59,827 nt of DNA from a bacterium (GTDB lineage: Bacteria > Krumholzibacteriota > Krumholzibacteriia > LZORAL124-64-63): positions 1-59,827 of the forward strand of contig JAHIYU010000139.1 of the NCBI GenBank assembly GCA_018814885.1, given 5' to 3'. The translations under genes and the position numbers were made by a program. Positions within the stretch are counted from its first letter, which is position 1. Each line of letters starts with the position of its first letter. Shown here piece by piece: positions 27,222-36,945 of the stretch. Below the pieces are notes generated by a model. It searched no databases. It was not told where the DNA came from and saw only the letters and a program-made list of their open reading frames with translations.

Positions 27222-27752
27222 ATGAGAATCATCCTGTCCATGACCGTTCTGCTGCTGGCGGCCGGTCTCGCCGCCGCCGCCGACCCCGAAGTCGCCGTAC
27301 CGCTGCGCGAGGGCGAAACCCCCATCGCTACACCAGCGCCCGCGCTGGACCTGAACCGGGCCGAGTTGAAGGCGGTGGAGGACGGCGGTCTGCCCGAGGG
27401 CGAGGTCGTCATCTTCACCCGCGAAGAGGCACAGGCCGCCGCGGCCGCGCGCCCCGTCTCCCCCCTGATGTCCGAGATCAACGCCGCCCTGGACGCCGAG
27501 CGGACACGGCACACCGAGCTGGAGGCCCGCTTCCGGGCGGCGCCGGACGAGCGGGCCGCCCTGGGGATCCAGCGCGAGATCGAGGCGCTGGCGCGCGATA
27601 CCGAGCTGCTGATCCTGCAGATCCAGATCGATCACGCGCGCCTGGCCGGCCGCGAGGACGTCGCCCAGCGCATCGAGACGGCCGTCGCCGAGATGACCGC
27701 GCCGCGCCCGCCGCGTCAGCCGCAGGATCGCCCGGCACCCGTCAACCATTGA
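27222..27752 (+). CDS. Exported helical protein of unknown function
   Basis: A 176-residue protein. The signal peptide (ILSMTVLLLAAGLAAA) is followed by a short Pro-rich segment and then a long Ala/Glu/Arg-rich region (about 95-165) with heptad-like hydrophobics, likely a coiled coil. A Pro-rich end follows. No family is recognised. GGAGG lies seven bases before the ATG. It is followed after 13 bases by the metalloprotease gene, so the two probably form an operon behind the promoter at 27051. It may assist that protease as a periplasmic partner, but this is inferred only from position. Confidence 0.7.
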   Translation: MRIILSMTVLLLAAGLAAAADPEVAVPLREGETPIATPAPALDLNRAELKAVEDGGLPEGEVVIFTREEAQAAAAARPVSPLMSEINAALDAERTRHTELEARFRAAPDERAALGIQREIEALARDTELLILQIQIDHARLAGREDVAQRIETAVAEMTAPRPPRQPQDRPAPVNH

Positions 27753-27765
27753 GAGGAGGCAGGCC

Positions 27766-30700
27766 ATGAGTAAACGGATAATCACGCTGCTGCCGGCCGC
27801 CCTCATGCTGCTGGCGGCGACGATCGTCTGGGCCGACGTCGGCCCGCCCGTCAAGGTCACCCTGCTGGGCGACCCCCGGCCCGCCGTCAAGGACGAGGTG
27901 TTCGCGGGCGTGCTGGCGCTGGACTTCGACGGCGACGTGGCGGTGCGGGACTTCGTCTGCGAGGGCAAGTCCTGGACCACCGTCACCCTGAGCGCCCCCG
28001 CGAGCGCGCGCGGCGCCAAGGGCGAGCGCATCGAGATCGAGTTCGCGGCACTGGCCGGCGATCCCGATCAGCCCCTGGTGATCTCCTTCGACGCCGGCGG
28101 CTTTCCCTACCGCGTGACGCTGGACCTGTCGCAGGCCAACTACCTGCGCACGCAGCGTCCCGAGCCGACCGTCGCGGCGCCCAAGGCCCAGGTCGTCACG
28201 GGCAAACGGCCGCTCGGCGAGCTCGGGCCGGCCACGGTCAGCCCCGACGCGGAGACGGTCCCGTCCGGCGACAAGGCCCTCATCCGCATCCGCTGCCGCT
28301 TCGGCTACCCGCGGGAAGACGCCGTCTGGGTCGGAGCCCACTCCATGAGGGTCCGCGTCTACGACTACGACTCGAGCAGCGACGACGAGCTGCTCGGCAG
28401 CGGTTGGACCGACTATTACGGCTACTACGACTTCTACGTGGAGGGGGACAACGCCGGCGCCGGCGACACGCCCGACATCTACGTGCTGTATGACACCTTC
28501 AACTACAAGATCGAGGTCCAGGACCCCACCTACGGCAACCTCTACGCCTGGGTCTCCGGCACCTTCAGCAACTACACCGGCACCGACCTGGACCTGGGCT
28601 GGCTGCAGCCGGCCAGCGAGGGCGACCACCCCGCCGTCCACCTGCACACCACGACCACGCGCGTCTTCAACTTCTGCAACTGGGAAGCCGGCTACAACCC
28701 CGACAGCATCGACGTGCTCTGGCCCGACGGCGCCGACGGCGCCTGGTACAACGCCGCCGGCATCCACATGAGCAGCGGCCTGCAGTGGCAGGAGCAGGTG
28801 CCCGCCCACGAGTACGGGCACTACTGGGACGACACCTACAGCGGCATCGAGGCCTTCGACTACTGCAACGGCTGGTGCGACAATCCGAGCTGCGGCCACT
28901 GCATCTGGTGCGAGGAGAGCGGCGTCATCGCCTGGATGGAGGGCTGGGCCAATTTCTTCTCCGACGCCGCGACGCACACCTTCCTCGCCGCGTACGGCCT
29001 GGAGCCCATGTACCAGATGGAGTTCGAGAGCGTGCTGTCCTGCGGCGGCTACGGCTTCCACGACGCCGCGATCACCGAGGGCTTCGCGGCCGCGCTGCTG
29101 CACGACATCTACGACGACAATACGGAGAACGACCCCCAGTTCCCCGACTGGTCCGACATGACCACGCTGTGGATCGAGGAGATCTTCGCCACCGCCGATT
29201 ACGACAATCCCGACGGCCCGATGGACTTCCTCGACAGCTTCAACGCCCGCTATCCGTCGCTCAAGGAGTGGGTCTGGCAGACGGCCGCCAACAACGGCTA
29301 CGATCCCGACTACGCCAATCCCGGCATCGTAACCGGTCTGACGTCGACCAGCCACAGCACCAGCGGCGACTCGCCCGATCCGACCATCGACTTCGTCTGG
29401 ACGCGGGCCACCGACGACGTTTCGGGCGTCAACGGCTACGGGATCTTCATCTCCGGCGCGCCCGGCATGCCGAGCACGGACATGGACATCGGTAACGTCA
29501 CCAGCTACACGACGGCGAGCCTATCGCCGGGCACCTACTACTTCAACATCCGCGCGGTGGACCGTTCGGGCAAGTGGAGCGGCGGCTACGCCAGCTACGG
29601 GCCGATCACCATCCGCGCTGCGGAACCAGCCGACATCACCTATTACCAGCACCCCGGCTGGGACTACGTGATCGTGCCGCGCAGCACAACCGGGGCCACC
29701 ACCACCGACGCGCACCTGACGACCTGGCTGTACGGAGCGTCGACCTCCACCTACTGGAGCATCTACGGCCGGAACGCCGGCGACCAGACTACGTCCAGCG
29801 GCTTCCACGGCGACCTGCTCACCGACGGCGCCTACACTGCCGGCGTCAGTTGGGGACCGATCTCCGGCGGCGGCCTCTTCGTGGGCACCAACATGGGTCC
29901 GCTATACTACCGCGGCGGCCGCCACATCATGTCGTTCCACTACGACGACAACGAGCAGATCTCCGAGTCGGACGAGACGAACAACCTGTGGGGGCACCCG
30001 TTCGTCTGGACGCCGTGGACGCTGAATCCGAACTCCTTCTACACCATCAACGCGTATCCAGACGCCGACGGCGGCTGGGACACCGTCGTCGACGGCTCCA
30101 CGTTGTGGTACAACTGCGACGGCACCCGCTTCAGCTCCAGCGCCTGGTGGAACGCCGTCATCCTGTGGGCCGACGACGACACCGACAACTACGACGTACG
30201 CATCCACGTGCCCTCGACGGGACCGGAGAACGGCTTCGGCTCGTACCTGGCCGCATCCTACCGGTCCACCGGCCTGCTCGACGGGTGCCTCGTCAACCGG
30301 AACGTCGTCGGCACCAACGACTACGACGTCGGCATGCTCAACCGTTTCGAGGGCGACAGTCCCTACCACATCGAGCACGTCACCAGCGGCTCGGTGAGCT
30401 TCGACGACTCCCTGACGGTGACCCTGGGCGCCAACAAGATGCTGCAGATGTGGGAGTTCTACGTCGGTGTCGACGACACGGGCTACGTGAGCATCACCGT
30501 CGACGTCGATCCCGCCGACGGGCCGCTCACGGCCCTGTGGCTCGACGAGTTCTTCGAGGTCGGCTCCCTCTCCAGCTACGACGCCGCGGACGTCACGGAC
30601 GCCGTGACCGGCCGCGCGCGCCTGGACCTGCACATCGGCGAGACCGGCTTCAACTGCCTGGCCGTCTACCGGGAACCGGTGGACGGGCGGACCGCGATCG

Positions 30701-32142
30701 ACTACACCATCGAGATCCAGACCACGCCGCCGGACTTCATCTGCTACGAGGCGGCCGGCTGGCACTCGCCGCTGGTGGCGCGGCCGGCCGACGACGGCAC
30801 GCCGGGCTCGGTGGCCCTGCCCGACACCCTCTACGGCAACGTCGCCTCGACGTACATGAACGTGGCGACACGCAACGAGAGCCCGACCAGCTCGACCAGC
30901 CTCTACGCCCAGTTCTTCATCGACAACGTCGTCGCCGCCGGCTTGAGCTGGGGGTCATTCCCGGGCTACGCCAACAGCCTGTTCAACTGGGACTATCCGC
31001 TGAACGTGCGCGGCGGTCGGCACACGTTCTCGGTTCGTCACGATCCCAACGCGGAGATCGAGGAGATCTACGAGGACAACAACGACTACGGCGAGCAATA
31101 CGTGTGGGGCCCGCTGTCGATGTCGGGCGGCACCCAGGTCGCACGCACCGCGCCGCCGGAAATGATGGGCGGCTGGGACGACATGCTCGTCGGGCCTTAC
31201 TGGTACAACTGCGACGGTCTGCGTCTCGGCTACGAGAGCTGGTGGATGAGCATGGCCGTCATGCCCGTCAACACGGGCGACGACACGGCCGTCCGGGTGC
31301 ACGACGCCCTGCCGGGGGCGAAGGACGGATTCGCCGGCAACCATGCCGTCTCCAACTGGGGCTCCGGTCAGTCCGACTTCGTGCTGGTCAACTACAACAA
31401 CCTGGCCTACGACCCCAAGGACTTCGGCGTGCTGCGCTACAGCGGCACGGGCAACTACGTGGCCGAGGCCTCCGCGTCGACGTACTTCGGGACTCCGCCC
31501 AACGGCGCCAATTACGGGCCGTACACCATGAGCGCCCTGGAGATCGTCGATCTCTACGAATTCAACCTGACCCCGGGATTCTATGTCGTCCGGGTGCAGA
31601 ACGTGAGCGGCACGGTGGACTGGGGCATGTCCATGTACGGACCGGCGAGCGAGTACGTGGCCAAGAGCGGCAACATACCCGACGGCGCCGCCTGGTACGA
31701 GGGCGCGGGCGGCGACGAGTCGATCTCCTTCGAGGTCGTCGACGCCGGCTACCACTGCCTGGCGGTCTGGAAGGCCCACACCGACGACCTGTACGGCTCG
31801 GGCTCGTACCGGCTGCGCATCTGGAACGGCATGACGGCCGTCGAGGACGAGTTGCCGCCGGTCGCCGTGACGTGCCTGGCCTCCGTGCAACCCAATCCCT
31901 TCAATCCGCGCACGACCATCGCCTACGAGCTGGCCCGCGAGACGGCGGTGGATCTGAGCATCTTCGACGTGCAGGGTTCGCTGGTGCGCACCCTGGTCCG
32001 GGCCTCGTTGCCGGCCGGCCCCCACGCGGCGGTCTGGGACGGCACCGACGACCACGGCCAGCACGTGGCCAGCGACGTCTACCTGGTCCGCCTGCGGGCA
32101 GGCGACGCAGACCAGATGCGCAAGATCGTGCTGCTGAAATAG
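27766..32142 (+). CDS. Large exported zinc-metalloprotease-like protein with CARDB-like repeats and FlgD-like tail
   Basis: A 1458-residue protein with a signal peptide (LLPAALMLLAATIVWA). The N-terminal part (25-330) is beta-rich and Tyr/Asp-rich. A zinc site follows: HEYGH at 348-352 with a downstream glutamate in EGWANFF (Glu392), a gluzincin-like arrangement, near a Cys cluster (CNGWCDNPSCGHCIWC). A fibronectin-III-like segment (about 525-620) precedes two long CARDB-like units, each with a GGRH...F...D.NE.ISESDE/IEEIYE.NN signature near 723 and 1092. The last 80 residues are the FlgD-like module (NPFNPRTTIAYEL...), ending RKIVLLK. GAGGAGG lies seven bases before the ATG. It is likely surface-bound or secreted; the substrate is unknown. 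Confidence 0.85.
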   Translation: MSKRIITLLPAALMLLAATIVWADVGPPVKVTLLGDPRPAVKDEVFAGVLALDFDGDVAVRDFVCEGKSWTTVTLSAPASARGAKGERIEIEFAALAGDPDQPLVISFDAGGFPYRVTLDLSQANYLRTQRPEPTVAAPKAQVVTGKRPLGELGPATVSPDAETVPSGDKALIRIRCRFGYPREDAVWVGAHSMRVRVYDYDSSSDDELLGSGWTDYYGYYDFYVEGDNAGAGDTPDIYVLYDTFNYKIEVQDPTYGNLYAWVSGTFSNYTGTDLDLGWLQPASEGDHPAVHLHTTTTRVFNFCNWEAGYNPDSIDVLWPDGADGAWYNAAGIHMSSGLQWQEQVPAHEYGHYWDDTYSGIEAFDYCNGWCDNPSCGHCIWCEESGVIAWMEGWANFFSDAATHTFLAAYGLEPMYQMEFESVLSCGGYGFHDAAITEGFAAALLHDIYDDNTENDPQFPDWSDMTTLWIEEIFATADYDNPDGPMDFLDSFNARYPSLKEWVWQTAANNGYDPDYANPGIVTGLTSTSHSTSGDSPDPTIDFVWTRATDDVSGVNGYGIFISGAPGMPSTDMDIGNVTSYTTASLSPGTYYFNIRAVDRSGKWSGGYASYGPITIRAAEPADITYYQHPGWDYVIVPRSTTGATTTDAHLTTWLYGASTSTYWSIYGRNAGDQTTSSGFHGDLLTDGAYTAGVSWGPISGGGLFVGTNMGPLYYRGGRHIMSFHYDDNEQISESDETNNLWGHPFVWTPWTLNPNSFYTINAYPDADGGWDTVVDGSTLWYNCDGTRFSSSAWWNAVILWADDDTDNYDVRIHVPSTGPENGFGSYLAASYRSTGLLDGCLVNRNVVGTNDYDVGMLNRFEGDSPYHIEHVTSGSVSFDDSLTVTLGANKMLQMWEFYVGVDDTGYVSITVDVDPADGPLTALWLDEFFEVGSLSSYDAADVTDAVTGRARLDLHIGETGFNCLAVYREPVDGRTAIDYTIEIQTTPPDFICYEAAGWHSPLVARPADDGTPGSVALPDTLYGNVASTYMNVATRNESPTSSTSLYAQFFIDNVVAAGLSWGSFPGYANSLFNWDYPLNVRGGRHTFSVRHDPNAEIEEIYEDNNDYGEQYVWGPLSMSGGTQVARTAPPEMMGGWDDMLVGPYWYNCDGLRLGYESWWMSMAVMPVNTGDDTAVRVHDALPGAKDGFAGNHAVSNWGSGQSDFVLVNYNNLAYDPKDFGVLRYSGTGNYVAEASASTYFGTPPNGANYGPYTMSALEIVDLYEFNLTPGFYVVRVQNVSGTVDWGMSMYGPASEYVAKSGNIPDGAAWYEGAGGDESISFEVVDAGYHCLAVWKAHTDDLYGSGSYRLRIWNGMTAVEDELPPVAVTCLASVQPNPFNPRTTIAYELARETAVDLSIFDVQGSLVRTLVRASLPAGPHAAVWDGTDDHGQHVASDVYLVRLRAGDADQMRKIVLLK

Positions 32143-32168
32143 GAAGCGGCCGCACCTTGCACACGGAA

Positions 32169-32196
32169 AGGGCCGGTCCCCGCGGGGACCGGCCCT
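32169..32196. terminator. Perfect palindromic bidirectional terminator
   Basis: A 28-base perfect palindrome, AGGGCCGGTCCCCG and its reverse complement, sits between the convergent metalloprotease gene (ending 32142) and the thioesterase gene (ending 32217). The stem is very GC-rich and would form on either strand, so it can serve both genes. There is no T-tract. Confidence 0.75.
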
Positions 32197-32216
32197 CGTC
32201 GCACCGCACGCCGGCC

Positions 32217-32585
32217 TCAGATCGGTTGCGGCCGGCCTCCGGCGTCGATGTTGACATAGGTCACGGTCGCGTTGGTCACCGACACGCGTTCGCCGCTGTC
32301 GAGCCGCTCGGCCTCCACACAGACCTTCACGGTGATCGAGGTCCTGCCCCTGCGCACCAGCTCGGTGAAGTAGCTCACCACGTCGCCCACGCGGACCGGC
32401 TGGTGAAACTCCACCTTGTCCATGGCGACCGTCACCACGCGGCGGCAACCGTGGCGCCGCACGCCGATGGCGCCGGCCTGGTCGATGTGGCTGAGGATCA
32501 CGCCGCCGAAGATGGTGTCGTGCACGTTGGTGTCGCGCGGCATCATCAGGACGCGGATCGCGGGATCCCTGTGCTGTTCTTCCAT
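32217..32585 (-). CDS. Acyl-CoA thioesterase, hotdog fold (YciA/BFIT type)
   Basis: A 122-residue cytoplasmic enzyme hydrolysing acyl-CoA to free acid and CoA. It has the single hotdog domain: MMPRDTNVHDTIFGGVILSHIDQAGAI contains the N...FGG...D pattern with the catalytic Asp at the start of the central helix. VEFHQPVRVGDVVSYF, conserved in YciA-like enzymes, follows. The length is typical. ATG at 32585 is chosen for AAGGAGCGCAT directly upstream. It stands alone, convergent with the metalloprotease operon across a palindromic terminator. Confidence 0.88.
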   Translation of the reverse strand: MEEQHRDPAIRVLMMPRDTNVHDTIFGGVILSHIDQAGAIGVRRHGCRRVVTVAMDKVEFHQPVRVGDVVSYFTELVRRGRTSITVKVCVEAERLDSGERVSVTNATVTYVNIDAGGRPQPI

Positions 32586-32709
32586 ATGCGCTCCTTGGTG
32601 GGCGTAGGTTGGCACGACGGGCGAGGCGGTGCAATATCACATTGATAAAAAGATGATTCTGTTGTTATTGATATCCAGTCGGTCATCATCCCGCCCGATG
32701 TCGCGCGCC

Positions 32710-32727
32710 CCCGATCCGCGGATCGGG
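32710..32727. repeat. 18-base perfect palindrome upstream of the phosphoesterase gene
   Basis: CCCGATCCGCGGATCGGG is a perfect palindrome in the divergent gap between the thioesterase and the metallophosphoesterase genes. A TAGAAT (about 32765) resembling a -10 element lies downstream on the plus strand. It could be an operator or a hairpin in a leader; nothing identifies a binding protein. Confidence 0.35.
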
Positions 32728-32821
32728 CTCCATTCCCGCCATGGCGCACTCTCCCCGGTTGCGATAGAATGACGGCGCGGCCGCCCCCGGGCGAAGGTCG
32801 GAAACCCATGCCGGAGCCGTC

Positions 32822-33550
32822 ATGAGATACGCCGTCCTCGGCGACATACACGCCAATCTCGAAGCGCTGCACGCCGTGATGGCCCACATCGACGGCCAGG
32901 AGGTCGACGCCTGCCTCTGCACGGGCGACGTGGTCGGCTACGGCGCGGATCCCGCCGCCTGCCTGGAGCTGGTGCGCGACGCGGGCATGCGGACCGTGCA
33001 GGGCAACCACGACGCCATGGCCGCCACGGACGACCGCCCGCGCGACTTCAACGCCTGGGCCGAGGATGCGGTGCTCTGGACGCGCCGGCAGCTCGTTCCC
33101 GAACAGCGTCTCTGGCTGGGCGAGCTGCCGCTCATGGCGAGACCCGAGCCGGATCTGCTGATGACCCACGGGTCGCCCGCCGAACCGGAGCGCTGGCACT
33201 ACCTGGAGCTGGTGATCCTCGCCCGCGAGGCCTTCGCGTCCGTGGACGATCGCGTCTGCCTATTGGGCCATACCCACCGGCCGTGGTCCTACCGGATGCG
33301 AGGCGCCAGGGTCGTCGGACACCACATGGGCAGGATCGAGCTGGATCCCGCCGCCCGCTATCTGGTCAATCCCGGCAGCGTGGGCCAACCGCGGGACCGG
33401 AACCCGCAAGCCGCCTACGCCGTGTACGACACCGGGACGCGGCTCATCGACCTGCACCGCGTCGTCTACGACGTCGAACGCGCCATGGCGAAGATCCGGG
33501 ACGCCGGCCTCCCCGGCTACCTGGCCTCGCGGCTGAGCGGCGGCCGCTGA
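32822..33550 (+). CDS. Metallophosphoesterase (calcineurin-like, YfcE/MJ0936 type)
   Basis: A 242-residue soluble metal-dependent phosphoesterase. All metal-binding motifs are seen in order: GDIHAN (residues 7-12), CTGDVVGYG, GNHD, THGSP and GHTHR, followed by LVNPGSVGQPRD, typical of the family. The length fits single-domain members. The physiological phosphodiester substrate is unknown. GGAG lies six bases before the ATG. It converges on the tricorn-like gene with an 11-base gap. Confidence 0.9.
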   Translation: MRYAVLGDIHANLEALHAVMAHIDGQEVDACLCTGDVVGYGADPAACLELVRDAGMRTVQGNHDAMAATDDRPRDFNAWAEDAVLWTRRQLVPEQRLWLGELPLMARPEPDLLMTHGSPAEPERWHYLELVILAREAFASVDDRVCLLGHTHRPWSYRMRGARVVGHHMGRIELDPAARYLVNPGSVGQPRDRNPQAAYAVYDTGTRLIDLHRVVYDVERAMAKIRDAGLPGYLASRLSGGR

Positions 33551-33561
33551 TCCCCGCCCGC

Positions 33562-36500
33562 CTACCTGGGCATGCGCCGCGGCTTGCGCAGCTCCGCGTC
33601 GGCCGCCTCCAGCATCAGCGCCACGGCCTTGTCGAGCTGCGGATCCCGGTCGTGCAGGCGGTCGGCCGGCGTCAGCTCGACCACGTGGTCGGGCAGACAG
33701 CCGGTCAGCTCGTGCCGGGCCTCCTGGGGCTTGCCGTTGCGTTCGGGATGGGTCTCGTCCCCCCACACGTACCAGCCGCGGCCGGGCAGACGCACGTAGC
33801 CGCGGTAGCGGTTGCGGAATGCGCCGGTGGAGATGACGTTGCCGCCCGTCTCGACGCCGACCACCGGGCCGCGACCCAGCGTCTTGATGGCATGGCTGAA
33901 GATCTCGGCGTTGGAATAGCTGCCCTCGTTGCAGATCACCGCCACCGGCTGTGACCAGCGGTAGAAGGGCTGGCGTTCGACCTGCGGGTAGCCCGCCTCG
34001 CCGTCCCTGCCGACCGTGAAGGCGTGCACGGGCTGGGTGAGGATCGTGAGCAGCAGGTCGGTGGTCCAGCCGCCGCCGTTGTCGCGCACGTCGATGACCA
34101 GCGCCTCCTTGCCGTCGGCCGCGGCGAAGAGGCTCTGCTGGAAGCGCTCCACCTCCGCGAAGCCCATGCCCTGGATGTGGACATAGCCGACCCGGCCGTC
34201 CGAGCGTTCCTCCGTGTAGGCCCGCTTGGCGCGCTCGGCGTCGCGGTGGTTGAGGACCTGGATGCTGCGCCAGCCCGTGGGCGCCACCTGGAACTCCAGT
34301 TCGTCGCCGCCGCGCTCGAGCAAGAGCCAGGTGGGCAGGTCGGCGCGGGTCTCCAGGGCTGCTTCGAGACTGGCGTCGCGGCCCACGGCGCGGCCGTCCA
34401 CGCCCAGCAGCACGTCGCCGACCCGGACACGGTCCGGCGCCATGTCGCAGGGACCGTCGATCAGCACGCGCGCCACCTTCAGGCCCCTGCCGGTATGTGC
34501 GCGGTCGAATTCCAGGCCGAGCCAGCCGTCGTCGCCGTAGTCGCCGGGTGAATCCCAGCCGGGACGGTAGCCCATGTGGCTGGCGTTCAGCTCGCCGAGC
34601 ATGAGGTTCATCACGTCGCCGAAGTCAACGTCGCAGGCGGCGTGGGCGACCCACGCCCCGTACTTCGCGCGCATGGCGGGCCAGTCGACGCCGTGCATGT
34701 CCGGGTCGTAGAAGCGGTCGCGCAGGGTGCGCCAGGCCTCGTCGAGGGTGCGCAGCCGTACCGCAGGCCGGTCTACGGTGAGTCTGGCCGTGAAATCGGT
34801 GGACTCGACCTCGCCGCCGTCCGCGCCTATCGTCGCTGGAGCTCCGCCCTTGAGGAAGGCGAGGATCTTGAGCTTGGCGTCCAGGTGGACAGCCGCCGGC
34901 TCGACACCGCCCGTGGTGACCGCCTTGCGGTCCTCGCCGAACCTGTCCACCGAGTATAGATCGCGCTCGTCCCCGACGTTCGCCGTGAAGTAGATGCGGT
35001 CGCCGTGCGGATCGATGGCCTGGACGTATTCGCTGCCGGGCAGCGACGTCAGGCGCCGGCCGCGCAGGTGGATCTCGTCGAAGTCGATGACCACCTCGAT
35101 CTTCTCCTCCGCCTTGGCCTCGTCGTCCGTCTCGTCGTCGCCGGCATCGTCGCCCTTCGCGGGCTCGTCGTCCCGCGTCTTCTGGAGGATCTCCCACCGC
35201 TCCCGCGTGCGGTCGTGGTCCTCCTCGCGCAGGTACAGGAAATAGACGTCGGTGTCGCGGCGGTCGGGGGCGTGGTTGTGCCGCGTGGTATTCCAGGCCA
35301 GCATGGTGCCGTCGGGCGACCAGACGGGATCCTCGTCGTACTCCGGATGCCGCGTGACGTTGACCGGCTCGCCGCCCTCGCCGGGCACGATCCAGATGTC
35401 GCTGTTGTAGTCGGGATCGAAGCGCGCGTAGGCCAGCCAGCGGCCGTCCGGCGACCACGCGAAGTCGTTGAGGTTCCAGGAGGCGCTGAGCGACTTGTCG
35501 TGCTTTCCGTCGGCGTCCATCACGCGCAGGTCGCCGTTTCCCCCGACATACGCGATACGCTCGCCGTCTGGCGACCACGCCGGGCGCGCGCAGGGCCGCT
35601 TGCCGTCGGTCAGCTCTACCAGGCGGTGCCGGCGGGCGGACCGCAGCAGCTTCTGGTCGTCGTCGTCGCTGACCAGCAGGCAGACGGTGTCCTCGCCGCC
35701 GCGGTCGGTCACCAGCAGCAGCGTGTCGGCGCCGCCGGGCCGCAACGCGATGTCGGCCTCGCGCCAGGGGCCGGGCACGGGAACAGTCGCGCGCCCGCCC
35801 AGCTTCCTGTTGACCAGCACGATCTCGCCGTCGATGACCATGGCGAACTCGTCGCCGTCGTCGGAGACCGCGAGCTCGGCGGCCTCGCCCGATCTGTTCT
35901 CCACGACGACCGGGTTCTCGATCGCGTCGGCCGCCACGTCGATGCGCAGCCTGACGGGATCGCCGCCGGTCGTGGCGAGGGCATGCAGATGCAGGCCCTG
36001 CTCGAGAACGATGAGGGAGCCGTCGGCGCTCAAGGCGGCGGCCCGCACGCCGTCGCCCGCGAAGCGCGTCAGTTGCCGCTTGCCGCCGCCGTCGGCGTCC
36101 ATGGTCCAGACGTTGGCGGTCCTGGTCTCGTCCATGTCGCCCAGCCAGTAGATGCGTCCGTCGGGCGCCACCATGGGATGCGTGTCGTAGCCGCGGTTCT
36201 CCGTCAGCCGGACGGGGTCGCCGCCGCGGGTCCAGCGGTAGAGCTCGCGCTGGTAGCTGCCCCGGTAGCGCTGACGGCCCGGTGCCACGCGGCCGGCGGC
36301 GATGACGAAGGTGCGTCCGTCCGCCGTGGCCGTCTCGTCGCCGAAGAAGTCCGCCAGCCGCAGCGGCGTGCCGCCCGCGACGGGCACTACCTGGATCTGC
36401 GGCGACATGGGGAAGTCGAAGAGCCGGCGCGAGGAGAAGTAGATCTCGTCGCCGTCCGGGGCGAAGGCGCAGGGTCGGTCGGTGGTCTCGGCGTGGGTCA

Positions 36501-36810
36501 GGCGCGTCGGCGGCCCGCCCGTCGCGGGCATGACGTAGACATCGTAATCGCCGTATCTGTTCGAGGCGAAGGCGAGGCTCGCGCCGTCGGGTGCGAAGAC
36601 GGGCCAGCCGTCGTAGGCCTCGTGGGCCGTGAGGCGCGAGGCGTTGCCGCCCGCGGCGGGCACGCGCCACAGATCCCCCTGATAGGAGAAGACGATCACG
36701 CTGCCGTCGTTGTTGACGGCCGGATACCGGCAGAACAGGGCCTCGGTGGCGAAGGCGGCGGCGGCGGCCGTCAGGATGGCCGACGCGATCAGGACGCGGA
36801 TACACGACAT
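33562..36810 (-). CDS. Tricorn-like protease with signal peptide
   Basis: A 1082-residue S41-type peptidase that trims peptides. After a signal peptide (VLIASAILTAAAAAFA), PD40/WD-type propeller repeats (30-560; FSPDG-like blades such as WSPDGRWLAYARF and FAPDGDEIYFSS) lead to the core. An acidic DDE-rich insert at about 545-575, a PDZ domain (about 765-850) and the C2 catalytic domain complete it. The four catalytic residues can be placed: Ser744-His745 (NASHMGY), nucleophile Ser966 (GSYSNAEIF) and Glu1023 (ETHPERNG). These lie within one residue of the tetrad known in Thermoplasma tricorn. Unlike the archaeal enzyme it is exported. The start is supported by AGGAGTGAACCC. Aminopeptidase partners are not in the window. 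Confidence 0.93.
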   Translation of the reverse strand: MSCIRVLIASAILTAAAAAFATEALFCRYPAVNNDGSVIVFSYQGDLWRVPAAGGNASRLTAHEAYDGWPVFAPDGASLAFASNRYGDYDVYVMPATGGPPTRLTHAETTDRPCAFAPDGDEIYFSSRRLFDFPMSPQIQVVPVAGGTPLRLADFFGDETATADGRTFVIAAGRVAPGRQRYRGSYQRELYRWTRGGDPVRLTENRGYDTHPMVAPDGRIYWLGDMDETRTANVWTMDADGGGKRQLTRFAGDGVRAAALSADGSLIVLEQGLHLHALATTGGDPVRLRIDVAADAIENPVVVENRSGEAAELAVSDDGDEFAMVIDGEIVLVNRKLGGRATVPVPGPWREADIALRPGGADTLLLVTDRGGEDTVCLLVSDDDDQKLLRSARRHRLVELTDGKRPCARPAWSPDGERIAYVGGNGDLRVMDADGKHDKSLSASWNLNDFAWSPDGRWLAYARFDPDYNSDIWIVPGEGGEPVNVTRHPEYDEDPVWSPDGTMLAWNTTRHNHAPDRRDTDVYFLYLREEDHDRTRERWEILQKTRDDEPAKGDDAGDDETDDEAKAEEKIEVVIDFDEIHLRGRRLTSLPGSEYVQAIDPHGDRIYFTANVGDERDLYSVDRFGEDRKAVTTGGVEPAAVHLDAKLKILAFLKGGAPATIGADGGEVESTDFTARLTVDRPAVRLRTLDEAWRTLRDRFYDPDMHGVDWPAMRAKYGAWVAHAACDVDFGDVMNLMLGELNASHMGYRPGWDSPGDYGDDGWLGLEFDRAHTGRGLKVARVLIDGPCDMAPDRVRVGDVLLGVDGRAVGRDASLEAALETRADLPTWLLLERGGDELEFQVAPTGWRSIQVLNHRDAERAKRAYTEERSDGRVGYVHIQGMGFAEVERFQQSLFAAADGKEALVIDVRDNGGGWTTDLLLTILTQPVHAFTVGRDGEAGYPQVERQPFYRWSQPVAVICNEGSYSNAEIFSHAIKTLGRGPVVGVETGGNVISTGAFRNRYRGYVRLPGRGWYVWGDETHPERNGKPQEARHELTGCLPDHVVELTPADRLHDRDPQLDKAVALMLEAADAELRKPRRMPR

Positions 36811-36945
36811 GGGTTCACTCCTGGTGTAGCTGGGAGGCCGGCGCGGCCGGATCAACCTAACATGCCGGCTGCCCGGCGATCAGCAAAGAAACGCGGCACC
36901 CCTGCGGGACGGACGTCTCCGTCGCAGCCCCGGCCCGGCTCGTGG

